A stretch of DNA of 64,000 bases from Bedellia somnulentella (taxonomy: Eukaryota; Arthropoda; Insecta; Lepidoptera; Bedelliidae). Made by a program: the position numbers and the translations under genes. The stretch lies in assembly GCA_963576735.1 (NCBI GenBank), contig OY755176.1, positions 13,749,423-13,813,422 of the forward strand, written 5' to 3'. How positions within the stretch are numbered: position 1 is the stretch's first letter; every line of letters starts with the position of its first letter. The notes under the pieces were generated by a model. The model was not told the origin of the DNA, ran no database searches, and saw nothing but the letters and a program-made list of their open reading frames with translations. Positions 21,435 to 30,862 of this stretch are shown one piece after another.

Positions 21435-24400
21435 GTTTTGTGCTGTGTAGTGCCGGCTTAGAATAGCACTACCCCATCTCTTCCCGTGGGTGTCGTAGAA
21501 GTCGACTAAGGGACTAGGGCTTTTCCATCTTCGCTCTTACACCAATCCAAGGTCTGCCGCGCCGAGGGATGCATGGCCAGGGGTGAGCCTGGTCGCTAGC
21601 GTGCCGCCGTCCCGGAGCTTGGTGCACTCCGGGTACTAAATAACCTTACCTAGTCAAGCGGGGCTCTGGCTAGGTGGACAGTTTACTTCCCTTGCTTCTC
21701 GTGGGTCCAATATGTGTTCAAATTTTAGTAAACACGGAGGCGGCGATGTAGCTCGCCATTCATCACGCCATGGTTGCTCACGGGGCGAAAAGTGGGCTAA
21801 AGAGACCCGCTTCAGTACGATGAATGTATGTGGAGGAATGTTTGAAAAATTAGATGAAGTATGTATGATTATGAATGAAAGAAAACTGGATTTTCTTTGT
21901 GTAAATGAGACGAAGCGTAAGGGAAAGGAAGTTTCACAACTTGGCAACATTACAGCAATCTGGTCTGGAGTCGCTGACAGTGACCGAGCTTGCCAAGGAG
22001 TGGGACTTCTGATATCTGAAAGGATGGCTCAGTGTATGAAAGATTACGAATGTGTGAGTCCAAGGCTCCTGTGGATTAAGGTGAAATTGGGACTAGTCCG
22101 GATGCGCATAATTTGCGTATACGCTCCGGACATGTCTAAATCCCTATCCGAGAGGGAGGAGTTCTGGAATCTGTTAGACGATGTTGTGAATGGGTGTGAT
22201 CAGAATGAGAGACTTGTAATGTTAGGAGATTTTAATGGCTGGGTTGGTGTGTCACGCAACGGTTGCGAAAGAGTTTTAGGAAAGTTTGGTGATCAAAGGG
22301 TAAATGAGAATGGTGAGAAATTGATTGAGGTATGTTTGGAGAGGAATCTTTGTGTTACAAACACGTTGTTTAAGCACAAAGATATCCATATGTATACAAG
22401 ACAGAGGGGAAGCGAGAGAAGTATGATTGATTTTGTGATAGTTGATGAAAGGCTGAGAGCAAAAGTTGTTGACACCAGGGTCTATAGGGGCACGAACGTT
22501 GGCACAGATCACTTTCTCGTTATATCACGATTAAGGGGTCTGTGCACGCGTTGGCGTCACAGGCCTAAAGTGTCAACAACGGATTTTGCGAGAATAAAAG
22601 TAGAAAAACTGCAAGAAGATGAAAATATCAGAGATGAATACTTGAGGAAATTGGATGATAGACTAAGTTGCGTGGAGATGAGGGATGAAATGGAAATAGA
22701 AGAAGTATGGGATGTGCTCAAATCGACGATGGTTGAATGTGCGACGGAAGTATGTGGAGTGTGTAAAAGGTCTAATAGGGATAAAGTTGTGAAAGAGGCG
22801 GTTGGAGATAAGAAGAAAGCGTGGTTAGATTTACTAGCGATTAAAGCTAGTAAACGGATGGATGCGAGTGTAACTGACGATGTAGTGCAGAAAAGTGAAG
22901 ATGAATATAAGAGAGTTAAGAATGAGGTAAAGAAGAAAATAGAAAAGAAAAAGCGGGATTTGCAAGAGTGGTGTGAGAGGAAACTTTCTGATAATTTCCG
23001 GAATAACCAAAAGTTATTCTGGAAGTATATCCGGAAAGAAAAGGGAGTTTCCCAAAACACGAGAGTAAGTGTAATAAGAGATGAACAAGGTGAATTGGCG
23101 ACGGATGAAAGTAGCATGAAACGGGTATGGAAGAATTATTTTGAGGGACTGTTTGAGAAAGAGGATGCATCCATTTCTTCGCCAATCGACAGTAATGTTG
23201 ATTGGAACGGGGAGATGGGTGAATTTAGTGACAGCGAGATTAGTATGGAAGAAATAATGAAAGCAATGAAAAGTATGAAATTAGGGAAGGCGGCAGGGTA
23301 TGATAGGATTACTATCGAAATGCTGAGGGCTGGTAAAGGGTTGGTGGCTTCTTGGTTGCACTTCTTTTTCCAAAAATGCTGGTCGAGTGGCAAAGTTCCA
23401 CGAGACTGGTGCAAGGCGGTGATTGTGCCTCTATATAAAGGAAAGGGGTCACACCAAGAGGCTAAAAACTACCGCGGCATCAGCTTACTCAGCATTGTTG
23501 GTAAATTGTATGCTAAGGTACTGATTGAAAGAGTGATGAATGAAACTGATGAGAAAATATGGGATGTGCAAGCGGGATTTAGGAAAGGAATGGGATGTAT
23601 GGATCAAATCTTCTCTCTAAGGAGCATCACCGAAAAGTTTTTAGCTAAGAACCAAAAGGTGTATTGCTCCTTCATTGATTTAGAGAAGGCGTATGATAGG
23701 GTGGTAAGAAAGTGTTTATGGGAGGTGTTATCCAAGTTCGGTTTGGGGAGTCAACTTATACGTGCATTGGTATCACTTTATGAGGATTCTAGTGCATGTG
23801 TAAGAGTAAACGGGGAAAACACTGACTGGTTCGGAATCTCTAGGGGTGTCCGACAGGGATGTGTAGCTTCTCCGTGGCTCTTCAATTTGTTCATGGATGA
23901 CTGTTTGACAGAGTTGCGTGAAAGTGATTATGGACTAAGGATGGGTGGATTCATCATTAAATGCCTCTTGTATGCTGACGATCAAGTGCTACTTGCATCA
24001 TCGGCAGAAGAGTTGCAAGAGATGATGAATATTGCATGTGAGTCTTTTGTAAGAAAGGGAATGAGGGTGAATGTGGATAAGACCAAAACGATGGTTTTTG
24101 AGAGACAGGAAGATGTGACAGAATGCGTGATTGCGATTGATGGTAAGGATGTGGAACAGGTGAAGGAGTTTGTATATCTGGGAAGTTTGTTTACAAGGGA
24201 TGGGAAATGTGATGAAGACATTGAAAGAAGAGTGAAAAAGGGTAATGCGGTAAATGGAGCAATGAATAGCCTAATGATCAGTCAAACGGTGTCTGAAAAG
24301 GCCCGAATGGCTGTGCATGATGCTGTTCTTGTTCCTACGCTTATGTATGGAAGCGAATGTTGGGTGTGGCAGAAGAAGCATGAGAGCAGAGTGAATGCAG

Positions 24401-24828
24401 TAGAGATGAGGTCCCTCAGAAAAATTTGTAATGTTAGATTATGTGACCGAGTGAGAAATAGTGTTATTCGTGAAAAGTGTGGTGTGAAAGATGATATTGT
24501 AAGAAAGATAGAAAAAGGAATGTTGAGATGGTTTGGGCACATAGAGAGGATGGATGATAGAAAATTGGTAAAAGGGATCTATAGAGCTAGTGTGGATGGT
24601 AATGTTAGTAGAGGACGACCACGGAGAACACACTTGGACCAAATTGAGAGTGTGCTCAAAAAGGCTGGCGTCCGAAGTATGAAGAATAAAAGAGCATGTA
24701 TGAAAAGATTGATGGATGTAAACGAAGCTAGAGAGGTTTGTCAGGATCGTGCGAAGTGGCGATCAATAGTCTCTGCCTACCCCAATGGGAACTAATGGCG
24801 TGAGTATATGTTTATGTTTGTATGTATG
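21435..24828 (+). mobile_element. Full-length RTE-like non-LTR retrotransposon, copy 1
   Basis: Starts GCTGTGTAGTGCCGGCTTAG, has a short 5' UTR of about 275 nt, one long ORF, and a 3' end GGCGTGAGTATATG with GTAT-type tail immediately after the stop. It is flanked by near-identical 12-mers TTTTGTTTAATT (21423-21434) and TTTTGTTCAATT (24829-24840), one mismatch, read as the target-site duplication. Clade placement as RTE-like rests on the single ORF, minimal 3' UTR and microsatellite tail; it could belong to a neighbouring clade. Confidence 0.85.
21712..24795 (+). CDS. Endonuclease/reverse transcriptase polyprotein, RTE-like copy 1
   Basis: 1027 codons without a stop. Residues about 40-260 are an apurinic-type endonuclease: FSTMNVCGG, CVNETKRKG, MLGDFNGWVG, SMIDFVIVDERL and GTDHFLVISR keep the catalytic Asn, Glu, Asp and His. 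RT spans about 480-780: KAAGYDRITIEMLRAG, NYRGISLLSIVGKLYAK, FIDLEKAYDRV, GVRQGCVASPWLFN and active site LLYADDQVLLA. The C-terminal region has a GHIERMDD-type motif and ends SAYPNGN. Relative to copy 2 it lacks six residues near position 360 (an RPPTSWW segment), which may impair it. Confidence 0.9.
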   Translation: MCSNFSKHGGGDVARHSSRHGCSRGEKWAKETRFSTMNVCGGMFEKLDEVCMIMNERKLDFLCVNETKRKGKEVSQLGNITAIWSGVADSDRACQGVGLLISERMAQCMKDYECVSPRLLWIKVKLGLVRMRIICVYAPDMSKSLSEREEFWNLLDDVVNGCDQNERLVMLGDFNGWVGVSRNGCERVLGKFGDQRVNENGEKLIEVCLERNLCVTNTLFKHKDIHMYTRQRGSERSMIDFVIVDERLRAKVVDTRVYRGTNVGTDHFLVISRLRGLCTRWRHRPKVSTTDFARIKVEKLQEDENIRDEYLRKLDDRLSCVEMRDEMEIEEVWDVLKSTMVECATEVCGVCKRSNRDKVVKEAVGDKKKAWLDLLAIKASKRMDASVTDDVVQKSEDEYKRVKNEVKKKIEKKKRDLQEWCERKLSDNFRNNQKLFWKYIRKEKGVSQNTRVSVIRDEQGELATDESSMKRVWKNYFEGLFEKEDASISSPIDSNVDWNGEMGEFSDSEISMEEIMKAMKSMKLGKAAGYDRITIEMLRAGKGLVASWLHFFFQKCWSSGKVPRDWCKAVIVPLYKGKGSHQEAKNYRGISLLSIVGKLYAKVLIERVMNETDEKIWDVQAGFRKGMGCMDQIFSLRSITEKFLAKNQKVYCSFIDLEKAYDRVVRKCLWEVLSKFGLGSQLIRALVSLYEDSSACVRVNGENTDWFGISRGVRQGCVASPWLFNLFMDDCLTELRESDYGLRMGGFIIKCLLYADDQVLLASSAEELQEMMNIACESFVRKGMRVNVDKTKTMVFERQEDVTECVIAIDGKDVEQVKEFVYLGSLFTRDGKCDEDIERRVKKGNAVNGAMNSLMISQTVSEKARMAVHDAVLVPTLMYGSECWVWQKKHESRVNAVEMRSLRKICNVRLCDRVRNSVIREKCGVKDDIVRKIEKGMLRWFGHIERMDDRKLVKGIYRASVDGNVSRGRPRRTHLDQIESVLKKAGVRSMKNKRACMKRLMDVNEAREVCQDRAKWRSIVSAYPNGN

Positions 24829-24840
24829 TTTTGTTCAATT

Positions 24841-25249
24841 TTATACAACATTAAACAAATGGCGTATGTTTGGGAACCCGAGTTTATTTAGTTAATTTCA
24901 TATAGCAATTAATAAGTGACATATGTTTGGGAACACCAGTATATTAATTGGAATTTATGAAATATTCTAGCGATCGTTGGCTTTTTTAGCCAAGCGAAAA
25001 TTACCAAATTAGAACTCATGGTATAAAATATTGGTAACATCAATTTAGTGAAAACATGTAAAATTTAATCTAAAGAGTATTTTAAAGTCGTCCATATATT
25101 TTTATAGTAGTCAATAATACAAAAAATGGATTTATTTAACAATATTTTAGGAAAAGTAATTTGGTGACCATTTATCCATTTTGGTAACCGTTAAGAATTT
25201 TATTGGTAGTAAAATGGGTACATTTTTGGGTGGCGCTTAAACATAACCC
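24841..25249. other. Non-coding interval
   Basis: AT-rich; no gene recognised. TATGTTTGGGAAC occurs twice (about 24864 and 24918), part of a short direct duplication. Confidence 0.4.
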
Positions 25250-25420
25250 TTTTATTATTATACTGCAAAAACGAATGTCTTTGAAATAACGCTGAAGGTC
25301 AAAACTGTTACAGTTTTTTGTTAAAATAACGGTCATCTTATCTTTGTTTGATCTAATTTCAAGAAAATATGTTTTAAAAACATAATATCTCGAAATGGTT
25401 TCGTAACCAGCCAGTAATAA
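25250..25420 (+). repeat. TIR-MITE family, right-half fragment
   Basis: Matches the right half of the complete copy at 26388-26883: ACTGCAAAAACGAATGTCTT, CTGTTACAGTTTTTTG and TATCTCGAAATGGTTTCGTA. The right TIR is missing. Confidence 0.7.
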
Positions 25421-25499
25421 TTTGCTTGGATTTAATTGGATAGTAATCAAGAACATGCTATCGTTTTTTGTTTTGTATGTATACATAGATTCATGTCTC

Positions 25500-25612
25500 A
25501 CGCTATTACTTCCCGTTTGAGTATGCAGTGACTATCGATCGCCACTTTGTACGATCCTGGCAAATCTCTCTAGCTTCGTTTACATCCATCAATATTTTCG
25601 TAAACCTATGTA
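25500..25612 (-). repeat. Short RTE-like 3' coding fragment
   Basis: Plus-strand GATCGCCACTTTGTACGATC and CTCTAGCTTCGTTTACATCC are the complement of the last coding segment of the RTE-like ORF, diverged and without the 3' tail. Confidence 0.75.
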
Positions 25613-25714
25613 TAATTAAAGAAAAGTACTGATACAGGCCAAGCTATGGTTTAAACATCTTTTCTGTCAAGGCGAGCCATAAATATACCTATTTACATCA
25701 CAAGCAAAACATAT

Positions 25715-26280
25715 TATAAAATAAAATAGAACAGAATAACTCTTTATTGCACATCAAACACAAATTTACAAAAATAATAATATGATCAAACAGTTTACAG
25801 TGAGGTACAATTGGCGGTCTTATCGCTAAAAGCGATCTCTTCCAGACAACCTTTGGAAGGTGAGATCGATAAATTAATCATTTAGGTAGATGCACAAAAC
25901 AAGGCAAAAAAAACATAATAATCTATTAAGCCCACTTAAAACTAACTTATTTAATTTAAATAACAATATAAATATTAATCATACAAAATAATATAGATAT
26001 TTAACGAATATGAACACATACATATATAACTACACACTTTTACATATACAAGCAATACAAATACCTAAATAAAATACACATATACGTTTTAGAAATATAA
26101 TTAATATTAGTTTAAAAAGTAACAGTATTACAGCGCTTCAGTGAGATAGTGTTGTTTCACCAGATCTTTGAACACATTCAGTGATTTAGCCAATCGCACC
26201 TCCGCAGGAAGTGCGTTCCACAATTGCACAGCGTGTACAGAAAAAGAAGAGCCATAGAAATTGGTTGTATGAGAGGGAAT
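25715..26280 (-). pseudogene. 3' end of a Jockey/CR1-type LINE (C-terminus plus 3' UTR)
   Basis: Minus-strand 26275-26130 encodes FYGSSFSVHAVQLWNALPAE, then VRLAKSLNVFKDLVKQHY and a stop, the familiar C-terminus of lepidopteran LINE polyproteins. The 3' UTR follows, with GATCGCTTTTAGCGATAAG (a hairpin-forming sequence) and an A-rich end at about 25715-25740. The 5' part is missing. Confidence 0.75.
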
Positions 26281-26387
26281 AGATAATTCTTATATATATT
26301 ACATTTAATTTTATTACATTAATATTCTTCATTGCAACTTGATCTTAATGCTTATAATATTTGTTTATTCCATTTGTACTATATTCC

Positions 26388-26883
26388 AATTCGATATGCA
26401 AAGTTTTTTTTTGCTATTTATTAAATATGTTTATTCCATAGTAAACACGAAAATAAAAGACTAATTTGAATATTTTCCATTTAAAATGAGTAATTCTAAA
26501 GTTATGATTTTTTAAAGATTGTTCAACTTTTGTACTTAATGACGTCATCGATCGATGAAATCACGTAGCGACATGCAAATGAAGCGAAATGTTTTATAAA
26601 AATGTTGCTGATTGCAAAACATATCACGAATTTGTGATTTCAAATGAAATTATTACGATATTATACTAAACAAACCTATGATTTTCGATATTTTATTAAT
26701 AAACTGCAAAACCGTAGTCTTTGAAACAACATTGAAGGGCAAACACTGTTACAGTTTTTTGATAAAATAACAGTCATCTTAGCTTCAATTGATATAATTT
26801 CAAAAAAATATTGTTTATAACCGTTTTATCTCGAAATGGTTTTGTAATCAGCATCACTTTAGTAAAACTTTGCACACCGAATT
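26388..26883 (+). mobile_element. Non-autonomous TIR element (MITE), complete 496-bp copy
   Basis: The left end reads AATTCGATATGCAAAGTTTT; the reverse complement of the right end reads AATTCGGTGTGCAAAGTTTT, so the terminal inverted repeats agree at 18 of 20 bases. There is no coding capacity. Other copies lie at 20227-20530, 25250-25420 and 53690-54400. The superfamily is not determined; the palindromic AATT at both ends could be part of the target duplication. Confidence 0.8.
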
Positions 26884-26955
26884 CTCAATGTTTTCTTTTT
26901 TGAATATTTGATCTATCTATCTATCTTCTATCTATCTATACTATATCTATACTAT
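26884..26955 (+). repeat. (TCTA)n microsatellite
   Basis: A short TCTA/CTAT run at about 26911-26955 marks the 5' edge of the Helitron-like element. Confidence 0.8.
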
Positions 26956-27419
26956 AATAAGACTGTAACGAGGTCAAAACTGTACATTGAAGAAAAAAAA
27001 ATAAAAACCGGTGGAATATGTTTTATTTTCGATACTGAAGCCAAATTTGCTATTTTTGAAAAAAATGTCTGTCTGTCTGTCTGTCTGTATGTCCGTTCAT
27101 CACGTTAATTCTACCGGACCGATCTTGATCAAATTTGGCATGAATGTAGGTTATACACCTGGCCAACATATAGGATATAATTTATCCCGGAATTCGCAAG
27201 GGTTTCCACAGGAGCATAAAAAAATATAACTTTTATATGGTTCCCCATATTTACACGATTAATTTTTTCATCGACCGACTTTATCGGACTCTTCATTAAT
27301 ATTCTTTTTGGAAAAAATAAGGGTTTCATCCATTTTCATCAAAGTAATTGTCCATTTAATTGTTTGTCAATAGTATGACTACTAGATATATAGGATATCA
27401 CAAATTTAATGCTTACACA

Positions 27420-27525
27420 AATGTCTGCGTGGCGTAGCGGTATACCGTTTGGTAAACACTTTTGCGTATTTTTTTTGCTTTTGTGTTAGGTTAGAATAAT
27501 AGGATGCACTAATCCTTTTTTTTCA
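27420..27525 (+). repeat. tRNA-headed SINE fragment
   Basis: GTCTGCGTGGCGTAGCGGTA resembles an A-box-containing tRNA 5' half; the body TTTGTGTTAGGTTAGAATAA is shared with the minus-strand copy at 48830-48970. Confidence 0.6.
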
Positions 27526-27934
27526 CATTCAACTATGCGAATATGTATGAATAAAGATAATTGAAAGTATATTGTATGAATTTTGCGTATTCATTTGGTA
27601 GGTTTGAGAATATGTTTATAGCTTTTGTTTATTTAACTATTTTTAACTAATATTCTCATAAATATATATTACTTTACTTACGCATAAATTAATATTCTGT
27701 TTAAGCCTCAGAATTCATAGTTTGTAAATAATAGTAAATATCTCAATTTTAATTCAGTACCACCATCTATTGGCCGATGATTGCAATCTCTTTCACATCA
27801 CCAACTTATTGCTCCCCATATTTACACGATTAATTTTTTCATCGACCGACTTTATCAGACTCTTCATTAATAGTGTTTTTGAAAAAAATAAGGGTTTTAT
27901 CCATTTTCATCAAAATAAATGTCCATTTAATGAA

Positions 27935-28015
27935 TTGCTGTGTAGTGTCGGCTTAGAATAACGCTACCTCATTTCTTCCGGTGGGTGTACGTAAGAGGCG
28001 ACTAACGGTATTATA
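27935..28015 (+). repeat. RTE-associated SINE, 5' head fragment
   Basis: Begins GCTGTGTAGTGTCGGCTTAG and breaks off after GCGACTAACGGTATTA. Confidence 0.8.
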
Positions 28016-28224
28016 TTATAACCCCAAACTTATCAAGGTATCTTCTCAAACTCAAGATAAACTCAAGATATTTTCATTTCTGAACATAGAAATTGAAATC
28101 ATTATACAGATTTTTGATCTATAAATACAATGTATCTAGAAATTTGAATCTTGATGCGATTGACTGATATAACTACTACAAAAAGGAATGTATGAAATTC
28201 ATCCATCAATCAATCATGAGAATA

Positions 28225-28365
28225 TACTAACGGCTATAAATCCCAAAAAAGGGTAGCCACAGCTCCAGAGATGGTAATTCTTTATCCACTTTTGGAAGTT
28301 GAATGGGGTCCGTCCAACCGTCCAACTGCATCGCCCAATAATCACTTAAAAAGTCTCAATGTTCT
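28225..28365 (-). repeat. RTE-associated SINE fragment inside the Helitron-like element
   Basis: Contains ATACTAACGGCTATAAATCC, AGGGTAGCCACAGC, CACTTTTGGAAGTTGAATGG and CTGCATCGCCCAATAATC, then ends without the head. Confidence 0.8.
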
Positions 28366-28516
28366 TTATATCTATTACAACGCCCACGGGAATATAAATA
28401 CAAAAAAAAAACAGAAGTTAGTGTAGTTAGATAGTGTTTTGGTATTTTGGATTTGGATGTAAACTGGATGCAAAAAATGTAGTCCACGCGGACGTAGTCG
28501 CGGGCAAAAAGCTAGT

Positions 28517-29269
28517 ATTAAATAAAGGTGTTGTAAAATACAGACTTTTATGGCCTAAACAAATTCAAAGGCCTTCTTTTTGATTTGTATAGTCAGAAAA
28601 TAACTTTCCTTCAAGTATCTTAATCCTCACCCAGCCAAACGCAATAATATACGAAAATCTTATAAATGACCCAATTAATTCAACTAATTTAAAGATGTTA
28701 TAGTAATGTCTCTATCCTAAAGTTTAACAAAAAGAAAGCATTGTTAATTCCGCCTTGTTCTGATTGTTTTTCCAGTCAAATAAGTTAAGCAGTTTCTACT
28801 GAAATCGTCAAAAATATTGTTAACTATGGTATTGTCATATATATATGGTTTGCAATAGTAAGTACTATTATATTCTTTCAAATACTTTGGCTACAAAGAT
28901 TTATCTTTTTCTTTTAAAAGAAATTTTTATTACTCATTTTATATTTATATTGACATAAATACTTTTTAGCTGCGTACTGATCAGGGATGCCCAATGGCAG
29001 TTTAAGAAAGCAAGTAGATAGACTAGCTGGTCGACCTGTTTGGTATCATTTTTTTTTATCAGCCTATATGTAATAAACAAAATACGCATTTTGACTGTAG
29101 GTATTATACTAGTTTTAGTAGTAAATGATCATTTCAAATATTTTGAAATTTAACGTGGAGATGGACTTTCACTAATACTTCTAATTGTAGTAATGTTATT
29201 GTTTGCAATAATTTATTAAACCAAAAACATGTTATCATTTGCAAATAGAACGCTAAACATCTACTTGGT
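28517..29269. other. Non-coding interval
   Basis: AT-rich with no gene or recognised repeat. Confidence 0.4.
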
Positions 29270-29385
29270 ATACTTAAATCTTGAGGATGTAACATTGAAA
29301 TATAATTTATGGTTAAAAGAACTTATCTAAGTGAATTTCTACCGTAATTATATGAAATGTTACATCCGAAAAGATTTAATACCCA
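29270..29385. repeat. Palindromic MITE-like repeat
   Basis: The arms TAAATCTTGAGGATGTAACA and TGTTACATCCGAAAAGATTTA (one strand) are near-perfect inverted repeats around a spacer of about 60 bp. An inverted, partial copy of the same sequence, including the spacer, lies at 29583-29670. Confidence 0.6.
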
Positions 29386-29582
29386 CCCTAACCCGTAGAA
29401 AGGTAAACTTATCTAACCCCTCAATTCACAGCTTAGATATTTCTTAAATAAATGAAGTACCGAGCAGAGGAACGGGACTGGAGCACGAGATACCGAATTT
29501 TAAACGGAACAATCATGAAAATCACAATTCTTCACTCTAAAATGGTGTGACAATGCAGTGTATCCTGAATCGGACTACATGG
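29386..29582. other. Spacer between the palindromic copies
   Basis: No gene; no recognised feature. Confidence 0.4.
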
Positions 29583-29670
29583 TATTCTTAAATCTCTTCG
29601 GATGTAGCATTTTATATAATTATGGTAGAAATTCACTTAGGTAAGTTCTATTAACCATAAAGTATTAGTT
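29583..29670. repeat. Inverted partial copy of the 29270-29385 repeat
   Basis: TTAAATCTCTTCGGATGTAG, then TGGTAGAAATTCACTTAGGT and TATTAACCATAA are the complement of the upstream unit. The two copies could form a long intrastrand hairpin. Confidence 0.6.
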
Positions 29671-29895
29671 ATTACACGATTATGCAAAGTTTCGCATTTT
29701 CGACACTGACTGACTGCTGACTGAGAGCTGAAATTTGGTACAGAGGCAGATCGTTCTTGTGTCGAAGTGTCAAACTGTACTATCAACTTTGTACAGTTCG
29801 AGAACCCTCAAGAGCCATGAATGAGGTGCCGAATCGAACGCTTTCCTGTAGTCTATCCAACTAGTGAAGAAGTTTTGATGGTTGCGTTTGACCAG

Positions 29896-30249
29896 TTAGC
29901 CTACGACTGCATCGATGAGGAGCAGCTCCTTGCTACCATAACTACCGACCCTTTCTACCGATTTTTGCCAGTTCGGAGTCTTACGGACTGCAGCCACCAC
30001 ACCCTCATCGTGGTTGACAGGCAGCGACCAAAACCCACGCAAAAAGGCAACTACATCGGCTTTTTCTGGTCGCAGACCCGTCGAAACCACGTTTGGACGC
30101 TCCAAAATTATGTAGAACTTCTTCTGGTCACTCATTGAGGGACGATTTTGTTGGTACCTATTTGCCCTTCCAGAATATTGCCTTATTCGCCTATCCCGAG
30201 CAGCGATCTTCTGCTTCAGATCATCGATGCGCTCAAACAGTCTACACAA
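29896..30249 (-). pseudogene. Fragment of a non-LTR retroelement polyprotein (pre-RT region)
   Basis: 117 codons on the minus strand: RRIRQYSGRANRYQQNRPSM, SDQKKFYIILERP, then FLRGFWSLPVNHDEG. The order 'RxxRYxxNRxF..DQKxFYxxLE....FWxxxWSxPVxHN' precedes RT in several metazoan non-LTR polyproteins. Neither the RT nor the 5' end is present. It is in the flank of the second Gly-Gln gene, at a position comparable with the C-terminal fragment (13826-14103) beside the first. Confidence 0.55.
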
Positions 30250-30409
30250 GAACCCTTACTATTATTTTTATTTGGTCTAGTTGGTGGCTTATATATTAAG
30301 ACTTTGTGTAAATAGAGTGGCAAAATTTTCAATAATAAATTTTTAACATTTTCAAAAATTATTTTTGGTTTATGTTATAAGTGCAAGTCAAATTTTTGGA
30401 ACAACTGTA

Positions 30410-30502
30410 AAACAAACAATTTGAGAGCGAGTAAAAAATAATGTTTCTATTGAATGAAAGTAGTATTGAACTTTGCTGTTAGCGTTTTATTTTTAATTAA
30501 TA
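30410..30502 (+). repeat. Duplicated flank shared with gene 1 region, distal block
   Basis: TAATGTTTCTATTGAATGAA, then AGTAGTATTGAACTTTGC and TTTTATTTTTAATTAATA match 14180-14256 by eye. The match resumes at 34534, so 30503-34533 is an insertion in the duplicated flank. It ends in the TAATTAATA target site (30494-30502). Confidence 0.75.
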
Positions 30503-30609
30503 CTCAATACTCAATAGATTTATTGCGTTCCACAATGGTTTTCTTAGGTGGTAAGTATTTAATTATGTTACAGCATTGTGGACCCTGTTGGGCACAGCAA
30601 TTAGAGGAG

Positions 30610-30862
30610 AGGACGAAGTAATTATAATTTATCACTTAGACTATAATAGCATTTATTTATTAGTAGCTCCTTAAGATTTTTTGAGAAATTAGCTATAGTG
30701 GCTTCCTCTCTTAGAGGTTTTGGCAGTTTATTATAAATTTTTATTGTCATAGAATGTGGACTAGATGCGTGCATTGCAAGGTTAGAGGTAGGCAGAGTCA
30801 ACTTGTCTCTGTTACGAAGTGTAATGCTAATAGGTACATTATGCTTGGTAGGAAATAGATTA
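30610..30862 (-). pseudogene. Jockey-type RT C-terminal part, second half
   Basis: The minus strand from 30862 gives NLFPTKHNVPISITLRNRDK, then MTIKIYNKLPKPLREEATI and a stop after SLSDKL. It continues the protein interrupted at 34275 and completes the normal C-terminus. Confidence 0.75.

Larger units (their letters stand above)
26940..28516 (+). mobile_element. Helitron-like element with internal insertions
   Basis: The 3' end reads GTAGTCCACGCGGACGTAGT, then CGCGGGCAAAAAGCTAGT, i.e. a GC-rich short hairpin followed by CTAG (28512-28515), the terminus expected of Helitrons. The interior has the (TGTC)n-containing segment at 27066-27090 and the duplicated block TTTTTTCATCGACCGACTTT (about 27262 and 27834). 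It contains a tRNA-like SINE, a truncated RTE-associated SINE head (27935-28015) and a minus-oriented SINE fragment (28225-28365). The copy at 47971-48330 carries the same SINE fragment at the same internal site. Confidence 0.6.

Noticed and set aside
22557..23117. Ser/Leu-rich minus-strand proteins opposite the RTE-like ORFs
   Set aside because: Antisense shadows present in both RTE copies; no motifs, and the sense frame has complete catalytic residues.
27066..27090. (TGTC)n run as a regulatory microsatellite
   Set aside because: It is part of the Helitron-like repeat body and not associated with a gene.
29821..30138. 105-codon plus-strand frame near 30 kb
   Set aside because: It is antisense to the retroelement fragment at 29896-30249, which has recognisable family motifs.
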